Shown one piece after another: positions 17,999 through 26,069 of a stretch of DNA of 64,000 bases. Numbering within the stretch: position 1 is the first letter of the stretch; each line of letters opens with the position of its first letter. Under the pieces are notes generated by a model that had not been told where the DNA came from, ran no database searches, and saw nothing but the letters and a program-made list of their open reading frames with translations. The stretch spans positions 124,001 to 188,000 of the forward strand of contig NZ_JAAKXY010000006.1 in assembly GCF_011043775.1 (NCBI RefSeq). The letters run 5' to 3'. The position numbers and the translations under genes were made by a program. This DNA comes from Natronolimnobius sp. AArcel1. GTDB taxonomy: Archaea; Halobacteriota; Halobacteria; Halobacteriales; Natrialbaceae.

Positions 17999-18478
17999 AT
18001 GACACTCGCGGCTGACCCACCCGAACCACCGGCCCCACCGGAACTCGAGTTCGTCGATCCAAACGAGTACGAGGACGCGACGATCAGCGCCGACGACGGC
18101 GTCGACGTCGACTACCGGCGCGAGGAACTGCAGAACTTTCTCGAGAGCGGTGCCTGGGAGGAGGCATTCGACATGTGGCTCGCAGAGACCGACCTCGAGC
18201 GCCGGGAGTACGACATTGCTCGCGATCTCGACCTCTTTGCGGAGTACGACTTCTTCTGGGACGATTTCGCCGACCGCGTGGGGTATCACGCACCGGGGAT
18301 TCCCGAGGACTGGCAGACTCGAGAGTATCATCCGGAACTCGATACGTGGGGGACGGTCTCTGCGATCAACGCCGAACTGACGGAGTTCGGCCAGATCGTT
18401 TCGGAAGTGCTCAAAGACGACTACATCGACTGGGAAGCCGAGTACGAACCGCCGGAGGATCTTCCGGATTTCGACTAA
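17999..18478 (+). CDS. Conserved acidic haloarchaeal protein, function unknown
   Basis: A 159-residue protein from ATG 17999 (MTLAADPPEPPAPPE). A TTG at 17933 would add a 22-residue basic extension and was not used. A TATA-like TTCTTATCC lies about 30 nt upstream of the chosen ATG. The protein is rich in Asp, Glu and Trp (WEEAFDMWLAETDLERREYD, DFFWDDFADRVGYHAPGIP). No catalytic or binding motif is apparent. It looks like a small globular cytoplasmic protein. Confidence 0.75.
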   Translation: MTLAADPPEPPAPPELEFVDPNEYEDATISADDGVDVDYRREELQNFLESGAWEEAFDMWLAETDLERREYDIARDLDLFAEYDFFWDDFADRVGYHAPGIPEDWQTREYHPELDTWGTVSAINAELTEFGQIVSEVLKDDYIDWEAEYEPPEDLPDFD

Positions 18479-18525
18479 CGACAAAAACGTGGAACCACAG
18501 TGAGAGTCGCCGCAGGGGTCGGGAC

Positions 18526-18666
18526 TTACTCCCTCCCAACGGCGATGTTTTGTGTCTGCCCGTTACACTCGGGACAGGATCTGAGCGAGTCGGTCGATTC
18601 TCGGTAGCCACAGCGTCGGCATTCGTACCGCGAACGGGTCGGTGTGTATGGGTCCGTGTAGACCAT
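18526..18666 (-). CDS. Small rubrerythrin-like zinc-ribbon protein
   Basis: A 46-residue protein from ATG 18666 (MVYTDPYTPTRSRYECRRCG). An upstream ATG at 18741 would prepend a basic, non-conserved 25 residues. Two CxxC pairs, CRRC near 16-19 and CPEC near 31-34, form a rubredoxin/zinc-ribbon knuckle, as in the tiny haloarchaeal proteins annotated as rubrerythrin-like domain proteins. It should bind Zn or Fe. The partner is unknown. Confidence 0.75.
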   Translation of the reverse strand: MVYTDPYTPTRSRYECRRCGYRESTDSLRSCPECNGQTQNIAVGRE

Positions 18667-18822
18667 AGAACTGTGGGAACATACCACACAAAAGAATGTT
18701 CTGTAGGGACGCTTGTGCATCAATCTATACAATACTCTCACCCCTATTGTGGTTTAATATTGGATATTCGTCCAAAATATGGTGTGTCAGCGGCCGTCAG
18801 TGGTAGCGATCCTCGCTGTGAC

Positions 18823-19005
18823 TTAGCCACTCCACTCTCCGGCGAGGTCACCAGCGATGTTTTCGCGCCAGTGATCGAACTCCTGTTTGCACGCACCACT
18901 CTCGTTTACATGATCGACAAACCCGACACCTGGAGACGACAAGTGGTCGCCACAGAAGGGACACGTTACGGGATCCGTCCATTCTCGAGTACCATTCACT
19001 GCCAT
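18823..19005 (-). CDS. Small zinc-finger-like protein (CxxC...HxxxxxxxC)
   Basis: A 60-residue protein from ATG 19005 (MAVNGTREWTDPVTCPFCGD); an ATG at 19020 would add five residues. CPFC near 15-18 with FVDHVNESGAC further on provides a C-x2-C / H-x6-C metal site, and the tail is GDLAGEWSG. A TATA-like CATTTATG on this strand lies about 30 nt upstream. Proteins of this length and pattern are widespread in haloarchaea and are uncharacterised. It is close to another one-knuckle protein at 18526-18666. Confidence 0.72.
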   Translation of the reverse strand: MAVNGTREWTDPVTCPFCGDHLSSPGVGFVDHVNESGACKQEFDHWRENIAGDLAGEWSG

Positions 19006-19264
19006 ATCTATGCTGTCCACAACGAACTACATAAATGTATTCCAAAAGTAGGATTTAGCTTGCGAATTACTACTAATCGGGCATTATGCTCCATGGAAAT
19101 CTTATTTTAGTCCGCGCATGGGCCAGGAATTGGATTTCATTAACACGGACAGAATGCGGCTGTCGAGGAGTCTATTCTCGAGTCGATATCTCGTTCGTGA
19201 GGTGTGCTCTCACAGTCGGTTCGCATCGGTGGTTTCTCGTCAGTTCACACGCGTGGATGCATCA

Positions 19265-20482
19265 ATGAGGGGAACGCTTCGCCGCCTCACGGGAGCCGAC
19301 GTGCTCGTGTTGACGGCTGCAATCTGGTTTCTCGCGAAATTTCTTCGCTATGCGTTCCCGCCGCTGTTCGGCTCGTTCCAGGCGAGTTACGGCGTCTCGA
19401 ACGCCGACCTCGGGCTGGCGTTTACCGGCTTCATGCTCGTCTATGCCGCGATGCAGTTTCCCTCGGGCGTGCTCGCTGATCGGCTTGGCTCGGTCTCCGT
19501 CGTCACGGCAGGCGTGTTGCTTGCAGCCTGTGCGTCGTTGGTACTCGTCGTCGACTCCCCGTTTGTGGTTCTCGTCGGAGCGATGCTCGTCATGGGCGCA
19601 GGAACCGGCGCACACAAAACCGTCGCCGTTCGGCTCCTCTCTCGAGCCTATCCCCATCGGACGGGGCGGGCACTGGGCGTTCTCGATACGTTCGGCACCT
19701 TCGGCGGCGTGATCGCGCCGACTGCCGTCGTCGCGGTTGCAGGCGTCCACTTCGCGTTCGGCGCGAGTTGGCGGCTCATCTTTCTGGTAACCGGTGTCCT
19801 CGGACTTGTCCTCGCAGTCGCATTCTGGGTTCGCATTCCGACCCGAGTGCCGGAGGAAACGGCGAGTGATGCGTCGCCCGCGCTTCGCGAGGCGTTCGCA
19901 GTCGGCCAGTACGCGACGCTGTTTCGCGAGTGGCGGTTTTCGGTGTTTGCCCTGCTAACGGTGTTGTTTGCGTTCACTTACAACGGTCTCGTCGCATTCG
20001 CACCGCTGTACCTGACCGACGCAGCCAATCTCACGGATGCGACGGCGGGACTGCTCTACAGCGCGTTCTTCCTGGCGAGTCTGGTTCAGCTTGGGACCGG
20101 CGAACTCAGTGATCGACTCGGTCAATTGCCGATCATCGTCGCTTTACTCTCGCTTGCAACGGTCGCGCTCGGTACACTCATCGCGCTGACTGAAACCGCG
20201 AATCCAGTCGCCCTCGGGGTCGCACTCGTCGCGGTCGGCATCGGCTCACACGGTTTTCGCCCCGTCAGAGGAGCCTATCTGATGAGTGCAATTCCGGACG
20301 ACGTTGCTGGCGGCGGACTGGGCGTCGTTCGAACGCTTCTCATGGGTGCAGGGGCGATCTCACCGGCACTCGTCGGCGTGCTCTCCGAAACCGCGAGTTT
20401 CCAACTAGCGTTTTCGGTGCTTGCCGTTTCGGTCGCCATGGCCACCGTACTCGGCCTCCTGCTCTGGGTCACGGACCGATAG
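19265..20482 (+). CDS. MFS transporter
   Basis: A 405-residue protein with about twelve membrane helices. The start was set at ATG 19265 (MRGTLRRLTGADVLVLTAAIW), where the first helix begins; an ATG at 19118 would add 49 residues with no conserved character. The MFS loop motif GVLADRLGSVSVVTAG follows helix 2. A charged central loop occurs near residues 200-215, and a second-half equivalent reads GELSDRLGQLP. The substrate is unknown. It stands alone and reads toward the convergent coiled-coil gene. Confidence 0.85.
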   Translation: MRGTLRRLTGADVLVLTAAIWFLAKFLRYAFPPLFGSFQASYGVSNADLGLAFTGFMLVYAAMQFPSGVLADRLGSVSVVTAGVLLAACASLVLVVDSPFVVLVGAMLVMGAGTGAHKTVAVRLLSRAYPHRTGRALGVLDTFGTFGGVIAPTAVVAVAGVHFAFGASWRLIFLVTGVLGLVLAVAFWVRIPTRVPEETASDASPALREAFAVGQYATLFREWRFSVFALLTVLFAFTYNGLVAFAPLYLTDAANLTDATAGLLYSAFFLASLVQLGTGELSDRLGQLPIIVALLSLATVALGTLIALTETANPVALGVALVAVGIGSHGFRPVRGAYLMSAIPDDVAGGGLGVVRTLLMGAGAISPALVGVLSETASFQLAFSVLAVSVAMATVLGLLLWVTDR

Positions 20483-20700
20483 CAGACGACGCAGCGGCTT
20501 TTTGACGTCCGTTGTGGACACCCGTTATATACCAGCCACTGCAAGATTCTCGAGACCGAGGCAGAGTCGTCGTAATGCGCTCGAGTCGCTGAGTGCCTGC
20601 CCGGTCCGACTGTCGATTCGGCCGAGCGACTGTCAGTCTATCCCGAAGCGACCGCGAGCCGTCTTGCAGTCTCCCTAAAAAATCGACACGGGAAAGCGCC

Positions 20701-23499
20701 TTATTCTTCGCGAGCGGTTGCTATCGCTCCGACGAGCAACAGTGCGCCGCCGACGAGTGCGCCGGCACCGACCATTCCTGAACCGCCAAAGACGGCGACG
20801 AGACCGGCAACCAGGCCCGCACTTCCGCCACCGGCAGCGATTGGGGGAACGAGTGACGCGCGCTGGATCGTTTCGCGCTTGTCATCCTCGTCCGCCTCGT
20901 CCATCTCGGAGAGACGCGACTGAACATCCCGTAGCTCGCTTTGCAGTGTCTCAAACTCCTCTTGCGTGACTACCTCGGCCGCTTCCGGCGTCTGTGACTG
21001 GCTCTCCTCGAGCGACGACAATCGGTCCTCGAGCGCGCTCCCCATCTCTGGCGACGGCTGCTGGTCAGCGTGTGAGTCGAGGCGCGCCTCGAGGGCTTCA
21101 ATCGTGGACTCGAGGTCGCTGGTGTCGGCCTGGGCTGCGAGGTCGTCGACTTCCTCCGAAAGCGCTGCTACTCGTTCGACTGTCTCCTCGAGCGCGTCCA
21201 ACTGGCTCGTGCGGTCTTCGAACTGCTCGGTCTGCGCCTCGAAGTCAGCCTCGAGTGCCGCGAGTCGATCCGTGAGCGATTCGACCGCTGCTGTGGAGAC
21301 ACTGGTCGCTTCGTCCGGCAGGTCCTCGACTGTCGCCGCAAGCGACTCTACCGTTTCCGCGAGGACGACGTGCTCGTCGTGTCTATCCTCGAGATGTGCC
21401 TCGAGCGCCGAAATCTCGTCTGCGAGCGCGTCATACTCGGTCTCGAGTGCTTCGAGGTCAGCCTCGTTCGCGACATCTGCCGTTCGCTCATCGAGATCTT
21501 CGATGCTCGACTCGAGCGTCTCGACATCGTCTGTCACGCTCTCGACGGCCGCCGTGGTTTCCTGAAGTTCGGTTTCGAGGTCCGACGTTCGACTGGCGAT
21601 TGGTTCAAGGTCTGCAACAGTCGTCTCGAGTGCTTCGAGGTCGTCAGTAAGCGTTGTTTCGACGCTCTCGAGGTTGTCAGTCAGTGTCGTTTCGACGCTC
21701 TCGAGGTCCGCTGTGAGTGACGCGTCCGTATCCTCGAGCATCGCTTCCAGCGTGCCTTCCACGGTTTCGATATCTGCTGTGAGCGACTGCTCGAGATCCT
21801 TACGGTCCGCCTCGAGCGACTGCTCCATCTCTTCAATTCGTGTTTCGTGCGCGGCACGCGCTTCGTCCAGTTCGCCAGCCACGGCGTCAATCCGTGCTGT
21901 GAGTTCCTCGAGTCGACCCGACACACCCTCGAGACGGGAATTTTGCCCCTCGAACTGGTCCGACTGGTCGTCGAGGCGGCGCTCGAGCGACTCGATAGTG
22001 TTCTCGAGCGTCGTTACCCCTGCTTGCGTTGCCGTCGTCTCTAGCTGCTCAGCAACCCCTTCGAGATCGTCCTCGAGCGCGGCCACCGTTTCGGCGAGCG
22101 AGTCGTCATCGACTGCCGCTGCGAGGGGTTCGACTCGATCCTCGAGTGCCTCGAGGTCCGCCTCATTCGCAGCAGTCGCTGCGGTTTCCTCGAGTCGGTC
22201 ATCGACGGCCGCTACACGCGTTTCGTGTTCCTCCCGACGTGTCTCGAGTTGGCGTTCGATTTCTGCAATATCCTCCTCGAGTGTGTTGACCTGGTCTTCG
22301 AGTGCCTCGAGTTCCATCTCACTCGCAGCTGTCGAGGCGGTTTCCTCGAGTTCGGCTTCGACGGCAGCGGTTTGGTCGGAGAGCTGGTCGAGCGTTGCAG
22401 TCAGTGAGCTATCGACGCGCTCGAGGTCGGTTCTGAGCGCCTCGAGTTCGGCATCCCGGTCGCCGAGTCGGTCGAACAGGTCGTCTATTGCCTTCTGTGC
22501 CGGATCGGCGTCGGTTACAGCCTCGTCGTCGAACGCGAGTGTTGTGTCAGTACCCTCAGCAGGGTCGCTCGAGTCGACACCGCCTGCGTCGGCGGTCGCC
22601 GTCGCCTCGAGTTCGTCCCACTCGATTGTCCCGTCGACATCATCCGCGGCCGCTGTGGCTGCGCCACGGACGGCACTTTCGGCGGGTGTCTCTGCGAATC
22701 GGACACCTCGAATGGAAAACGGGAGCGGGGCCGCGTCGAAGCGACCGCCGATGAGGTACTCGAGGCCGGCGACTGCGCCCGGACCGGCGACTGCGACCGG
22801 CACGGCAACGCTCTCTTGAACCGTCCCGTCGTCGGCTCGCTCGAGGAGTTCCTCGAGAATGCTGGCGATCACCGCATCGTAGGCCTGGGCCAGTGCTTGC
22901 TCGGTTTCACCCGCGGTGTCTGGGTCGAGTACGAACGTCTCAATGGTGTCTGCAACTGCTTCGCGGGTGGCGTCACACTCGGTTGCCGCCTGCTCGAGTA
23001 CCCACTCGCTGCCGATGGGGACGGCAAATGAGAGTGCCGGGACACCGTAGTACGCGAGCGAAACCGTCGTTGTCTGCTGCCCGAGACAGACACCGAGACC
23101 GGTGAATTTGTCGTCCGAAAGCTGGTCGTAGATCACCGCGAACCCGCGATCAATCGCCGTCGATGAGACGTCGTACTCTGCAGTAGCTGCATCGACTGCC
23201 TCACGATAGCGTTCTGCCGCGACGTCGTTCGTTCCAACTGGTGCCGGAATCGCGTAACAGAGCGCCTCGAGGTCCGACTCGAGTGAAAGAGTGGCGTCGA
23301 CAACAGCCGCAAGCGTGTCCACGTCGATCTCGCCCGCCTCCCCGGTCTGTTCCACACTCGTCCGTTCACCCACCTCGCCAGCGCCGGCGCTGCCAGCGTC
23401 GCAACCACCACTGAGCGGTGACGCGTCGATTTCCATCCCCCTGTCGGTATCGCGTGCCGCCCGAACCGCGTCCGGGCCGAGGTCGAGACCGTATGCCAT
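20701..23499 (-). CDS. ASKHA-type (actin/Hsp70-like) domain fused to long coiled coil and membrane hairpin
   Basis: A 932-residue protein from ATG 23499; a GTG six bases earlier is an alternative. Residues 1-290 show the three nucleotide-binding elements of the ASKHA fold in order: phosphate-1 GLDLGP at 4-9, a connect segment DRGFAVIYDQL at 117-127, phosphate-2-like GVCLGQQTTTVSLAYYG at 136-152, and adenosine motif VAVAGPGAVAGLEYLIGG at 235-252. Phosphate-2 lacks the usual Asp and second Gly. Residues 335-870 are almost unbroken heptad coiled coil made of repeated DLE, LEE and TTLTD units. The C-terminus has two short glycine-rich membrane segments (AGLVAGLVAVFGG and GALVGGALLLVGAIA). It could be a membrane-anchored cytoskeletal or chaperone-like factor. 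It is not recognisably MreB, FtsA, salactin or DnaK. Confidence 0.8.
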   Translation of the reverse strand: MAYGLDLGPDAVRAARDTDRGMEIDASPLSGGCDAGSAGAGEVGERTSVEQTGEAGEIDVDTLAAVVDATLSLESDLEALCYAIPAPVGTNDVAAERYREAVDAATAEYDVSSTAIDRGFAVIYDQLSDDKFTGLGVCLGQQTTTVSLAYYGVPALSFAVPIGSEWVLEQAATECDATREAVADTIETFVLDPDTAGETEQALAQAYDAVIASILEELLERADDGTVQESVAVPVAVAGPGAVAGLEYLIGGRFDAAPLPFSIRGVRFAETPAESAVRGAATAAADDVDGTIEWDELEATATADAGGVDSSDPAEGTDTTLAFDDEAVTDADPAQKAIDDLFDRLGDRDAELEALRTDLERVDSSLTATLDQLSDQTAAVEAELEETASTAASEMELEALEDQVNTLEEDIAEIERQLETRREEHETRVAAVDDRLEETAATAANEADLEALEDRVEPLAAAVDDDSLAETVAALEDDLEGVAEQLETTATQAGVTTLENTIESLERRLDDQSDQFEGQNSRLEGVSGRLEELTARIDAVAGELDEARAAHETRIEEMEQSLEADRKDLEQSLTADIETVEGTLEAMLEDTDASLTADLESVETTLTDNLESVETTLTDDLEALETTVADLEPIASRTSDLETELQETTAAVESVTDDVETLESSIEDLDERTADVANEADLEALETEYDALADEISALEAHLEDRHDEHVVLAETVESLAATVEDLPDEATSVSTAAVESLTDRLAALEADFEAQTEQFEDRTSQLDALEETVERVAALSEEVDDLAAQADTSDLESTIEALEARLDSHADQQPSPEMGSALEDRLSSLEESQSQTPEAAEVVTQEEFETLQSELRDVQSRLSEMDEADEDDKRETIQRASLVPPIAAGGGSAGLVAGLVAVFGGSGMVGAGALVGGALLLVGAIATAREE

Positions 23500-23524
23500 G
23501 GTCACACAAACTAAGACCGACCTC

Positions 23525-23549
23525 TTGGTATTTTGTACCTAAATACCAA
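23525..23549 (-). promoter_or_regulatory. Inverted repeat in the coiled-coil ASKHA gene promoter
   Basis: TTGGTATTT at 23525-23533 and AAATACCAA at 23541-23549 are perfect 9-bp arms separated by 7 nt (TGTACCT). The repeat lies 26-50 nt before the ATG on the minus strand and includes the only TATA-like element (TATTTAGG). It is AT-rich and unlike the surrounding DNA. It could be an operator for a dimeric repressor that overlaps the TATA box. Confidence 0.5.
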
Positions 23550-23732
23550 ACGTGAAAATCAGTCGAGCACACCCACTCGAGTCTCCAGCGCTACTGACCA
23601 GGTTCCGTGACGGTCACAAATACGTTCATGTAGCCGTGCTGTCGGCAATGTATTCCGTTTGTTCTCGAGACGGGGGACCATACTTCGCTCAACACGAATA
23701 GCGTTATATGCGTTCAGTGCACACAGCCGGTA

Positions 23733-23918
23733 ATGAGCGCACAGGTACGATCTCCAACGGCCCGCATCTGCGAACGCTGCGACCGTGAAGAACGATGGGA
23801 CGACGAACTCGGCGCGTGGCAACTCGCGCGCAAAGACGGCGAAAAACAGGTTGGAAACCCGCATTGCCTCCACGAGTGGGACATCAACGGCACGTTCAAT
23901 CCCGTCGCCGACCAGTAA
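23733..23918 (+). CDS. HEWD family small protein
   Basis: A 61-residue protein with a zinc-knuckle-like start (ARICERCDREERWDDEL, CxxC at 13-16) and the segment CLHEWDINGTFNP at about residues 45-57 that gives the family its HEWD name. These proteins occur throughout haloarchaea and are uncharacterised. It is plus-strand, divergent from the coiled-coil gene and 88 nt before cutA. Confidence 0.75.
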   Translation: MSAQVRSPTARICERCDREERWDDELGAWQLARKDGEKQVGNPHCLHEWDINGTFNPVADQ

Positions 23919-24006
23919 TCTGCAGTACACTTCTGCTCGAACCATCGCGAGCGCCGTCTCCAGCACAGCGTCGGGCTTTTTGTACACTCGAGCGTATGAC
24001 TTTCCG

Positions 24007-24312
24007 ATGCCAACCGTCTATATTACGGCCCCACCGGCGGCCGCTGAATCGCTTGCGACAACACTCGTCGAGGCAGAACTGGCCGCCTGCGTCAATCGCG
24101 TTCCGACGACGTCGACCTACCGCTGGGAGAGCGAGATTCACCACGATGACGAAGTCATCTTGCTCGCGAAGACGACCGAGGAGGCCTACGACGCACTGGT
24201 CGAGCGCGTCATGGACTTGCACCCACACGACGTCCCCTGCATCGAACGATTCGACGAGGAACACGTCCTCAAGTCGTATGCAACGTGGCGAGACGAGGTC
24301 GTTAGTCCGTAA
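24007..24312 (+). CDS. cutA: Divalent-cation tolerance protein CutA
   Basis: A 101-residue protein. The start at ATG 24007 (MPTVYITAPPAAAESLATTL) matches the usual beta-strand start; an upstream ATG at 23785 belongs to another frame of the HEWD gene. It contains the CutA1 signatures LAACVNRVPTTSTYRWESEI and DLHPHDVPCI. CutA1 forms a stable trimer implicated in copper tolerance, though its biochemical role is debated. It lies 91 nt upstream of rpl11, which has its own promoter. Confidence 0.93.
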   Translation: MPTVYITAPPAAAESLATTLVEAELAACVNRVPTTSTYRWESEIHHDDEVILLAKTTEEAYDALVERVMDLHPHDVPCIERFDEEHVLKSYATWRDEVVSP

Positions 24313-24373
24313 CCGTTCTCGAGGCGATGCGTTCGTCAGTCTGTCACAGGCCTGACTGCGCGAAAAAGCAACC

Positions 24374-24380
24374 CTTAAAA
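24374..24380 (+). promoter_or_regulatory. rpl11 TATA element
   Basis: CTTAAAA at 24374-24380 lies 24-30 nt before the rpl11 ATG, the spacing of a leaderless haloarchaeal transcript. No Shine-Dalgarno sequence is visible. Confidence 0.55.
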
Positions 24381-24403
24381 CTCGCGCACGGGTTGTGACT
24401 GAT

Positions 24404-24883
24404 ATGGCTGGAACCATCGAAGTGCTCGTTCCGGGTGGGCAGGCCAACCCTGGCCCGCCACTCGGTCCCGAGCTCGGTCCGACGCCCGTCGACGTTCAGG
24501 CGGTTGTACAGGAGATTAACGACCAGACCGAAGCGTTCGACGGCACTGAAGTGCCTGTTACCGTCGACTACGAGGACGACGGGTCGTTCTCGATTGACGT
24601 CGGTGTCCCACCGACGGCAGAACTCGTCAAAGACGAGGCTGACTTCGACACTGGCAGTGGCGAACCGCAGAAGGATTTCGTCGCTGACCTCTCTGTCGAT
24701 CAGGTCAAACAGATTGCCGAGCAGAAACACCCAGACCTGCTCGCCTACGACACGAAAAACGCCGCCAAGGAAGTCGTCGGCACCTGCGCTTCGATGGGCG
24801 TTACCATCGAAGGCGACGATGCCCGCGAGTTCAAGGCGAAAGTCGACGCTGGCGAGTACGACGACGTGTTGGTCGAGGCATAA
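24404..24883 (+). CDS. rpl11: Ribosomal protein L11 (uL11)
   Basis: A 159-residue archaeal uL11. The N-terminal domain has IEVLVPGGQANPGPPLGPELG and the C-terminal rRNA-binding domain ends TCASMGVTIEGDDAREFKAKVDAGEYDDV. uL11 binds the GTPase-associated region of 23S rRNA and contacts the L10/P0 stalk. The start was set from the TATA element at 24374-24380, about 26 nt upstream, giving a leaderless transcript. The L1-L10-L12 genes lie 6 kb away, so this locus is split. Four hairpins follow it. Confidence 0.97.
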   Translation: MAGTIEVLVPGGQANPGPPLGPELGPTPVDVQAVVQEINDQTEAFDGTEVPVTVDYEDDGSFSIDVGVPPTAELVKDEADFDTGSGEPQKDFVADLSVDQVKQIAEQKHPDLLAYDTKNAAKEVVGTCASMGVTIEGDDAREFKAKVDAGEYDDVLVEA

Positions 24884-24898
24884 GCCGAGGACAACGCT

Positions 24899-25044
24899 CG
24901 AAAACCGAACGAAGTGAGGTTTTCGGTATTCTCGCGAACGAAGCGGAAGCGTGTTCGCGAGCACCCAGAATGCAAGCATCGCGAGTATTCCGTTGTTCTG
25001 GCTGACGCGTAAGCAAAGCCAGCGCTCGAAACGCTTGCGTTTCG
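24899..25044 (+). repeat. Series of four hairpins downstream of rpl11
   Basis: Four perfect stems lie in the 259-nt gene-free stretch 24884-25142. CGAAAACC/GGTTTTCG (24899-24906 and 24918-24925) has loop GAACGAAGTGA. CTCGCGAAC/GTTCGCGAG lies at 24931-24939 and 24953-24961, CTGGCT/AGCCAG at 24998-25003 and 25017-25022, and CGAAACGC/GCGTTTCG at 25027-25034 and 25037-25044. The same 11-nt loop recurs at 59295-59305 within a CTCGC/GCGAG stem. They may mark transcription ends or form part of a dispersed haloarchaeal hairpin family. Confidence 0.6.
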
Positions 25045-25142
25045 TTGTTCTCGCAGCCGACGCCTAAAACGCGATAACACGACAACTGACGGGCTCGTTT
25101 TCAGCCCATTTTCCCGGTTCTCGCGAGTCACAACTGCGCTAT

Positions 25143-26069
25143 TTACTGCAGCGGGCGCGCCAGTATATCCAGATTCGCCGCCGTATACACGAGTTCACCA
25201 CGCTCGAGTTCGGCTAGTCGTCGCTCGAGCCAGCGTTCTAGCTCACGTGCGGTCGCTATCTCTGGTTCATCGACGAGCACCTCGCTCACAGCCCCATCAA
25301 TCGTCTCGAGGATGTGTTCGACGACGACCGCCTCACGGTGTGGATAGCCCTCGCCAGCCTCGCGTGGGCGGACAACCCAGGCGGAACCACCCGACTCGAG
25401 AAGGTCCCAGTTGCGAGCAGGAAGTGCAGACAGCAGGTGGCGGCCGGCATCGCTCCGACCGCCTGACCTGTACTCGTCCATGTGCCGGTGATATGCTTGC
25501 TCGAGGCGGCTATCGAGGGGATCGCGTGGGGCGAATCCGGTCGCACCGTCGTAGGTGATCGGTGCGTACAACAGCCCGCCATCTGCGAGCATGGATTCGA
25601 TTGCCGGCAGCGCGATGTCGGCATCAACGAGGTCGAGAAACGCGGCGGCGATAATGAGATCTGCTGTCAGCTCGAGTGAGAGCGCATCACCACACTCGAG
25701 GGTGACCTCGAGGCGTGAACACTGGCTGTTTGGCGATTCGAGGTGGTCCTCGTTGGGATGCGCAACGAACGTCGCAGTCCCGGATTTATCCGACCGCAAG
25801 ACGTCGTACCCACGCGCCTCGAGTTCGGCGGGGAGACGATCCTGTGCGCGCTCGATGGTTGTCGCGTTGTGGTCGACAGCGTGGTAGCTGACGCGGTCGG
25901 GAAGTAGCCCCCACTCGGCAAGTCGTGGGAGCATCGTTCCCATTCCGGCACCAAGTTCGACGATCCGAACCGGTTCGTCTCGAGTCAGTTCGGCCTGTAA
26001 TCGCTCGAGGACGCGCCGGTTGAGCGCTCGGTCGTCAACGGTCCGTTTGGCCTCGAGATAGGCCTGCAT
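25143..26069 (-). CDS. Class I SAM-dependent methyltransferase
   Basis: A 308-residue protein. The start was set at ATG 26069, whose A is the last base of the upstream glycosyltransferase TGA (TGATG junction), which implies coupled translation; an upstream in-frame start at 26135 would lie inside that gene. The SAM-binding motif I is RIVELGAGMGTMLPRLAEWG and motif II-like YHAVDHNATTIERA follows. ELTADLIIAAAFLDLVDAD is the segment near the substrate pocket. It probably methylates the product or intermediate of the PTPS/GT pathway encoded just upstream. Confidence 0.85.
   Translation of the reverse strand: MQAYLEAKRTVDDRALNRRVLERLQAELTRDEPVRIVELGAGMGTMLPRLAEWGLLPDRVSYHAVDHNATTIERAQDRLPAELEARGYDVLRSDKSGTATFVAHPNEDHLESPNSQCSRLEVTLECGDALSLELTADLIIAAAFLDLVDADIALPAIESMLADGGLLYAPITYDGATGFAPRDPLDSRLEQAYHRHMDEYRSGGRSDAGRHLLSALPARNWDLLESGGSAWVVRPREAGEGYPHREAVVVEHILETIDGAVSEVLVDEPEIATARELERWLERRLAELERGELVYTAANLDILARPLQ

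Noticed and set aside
21674-22819. 381-aa Ser-rich plus-strand frame opposite the coiled-coil gene
   Set aside because: The Ser/Ala/Val repeats are the antisense of the repeated Glu/Leu codons of the coiled coil.
23559-23987. 142-aa minus-strand frame opposite the HEWD gene
   Set aside because: The plus-strand HEWD protein carries the recognised family motif; the antisense frame has none.
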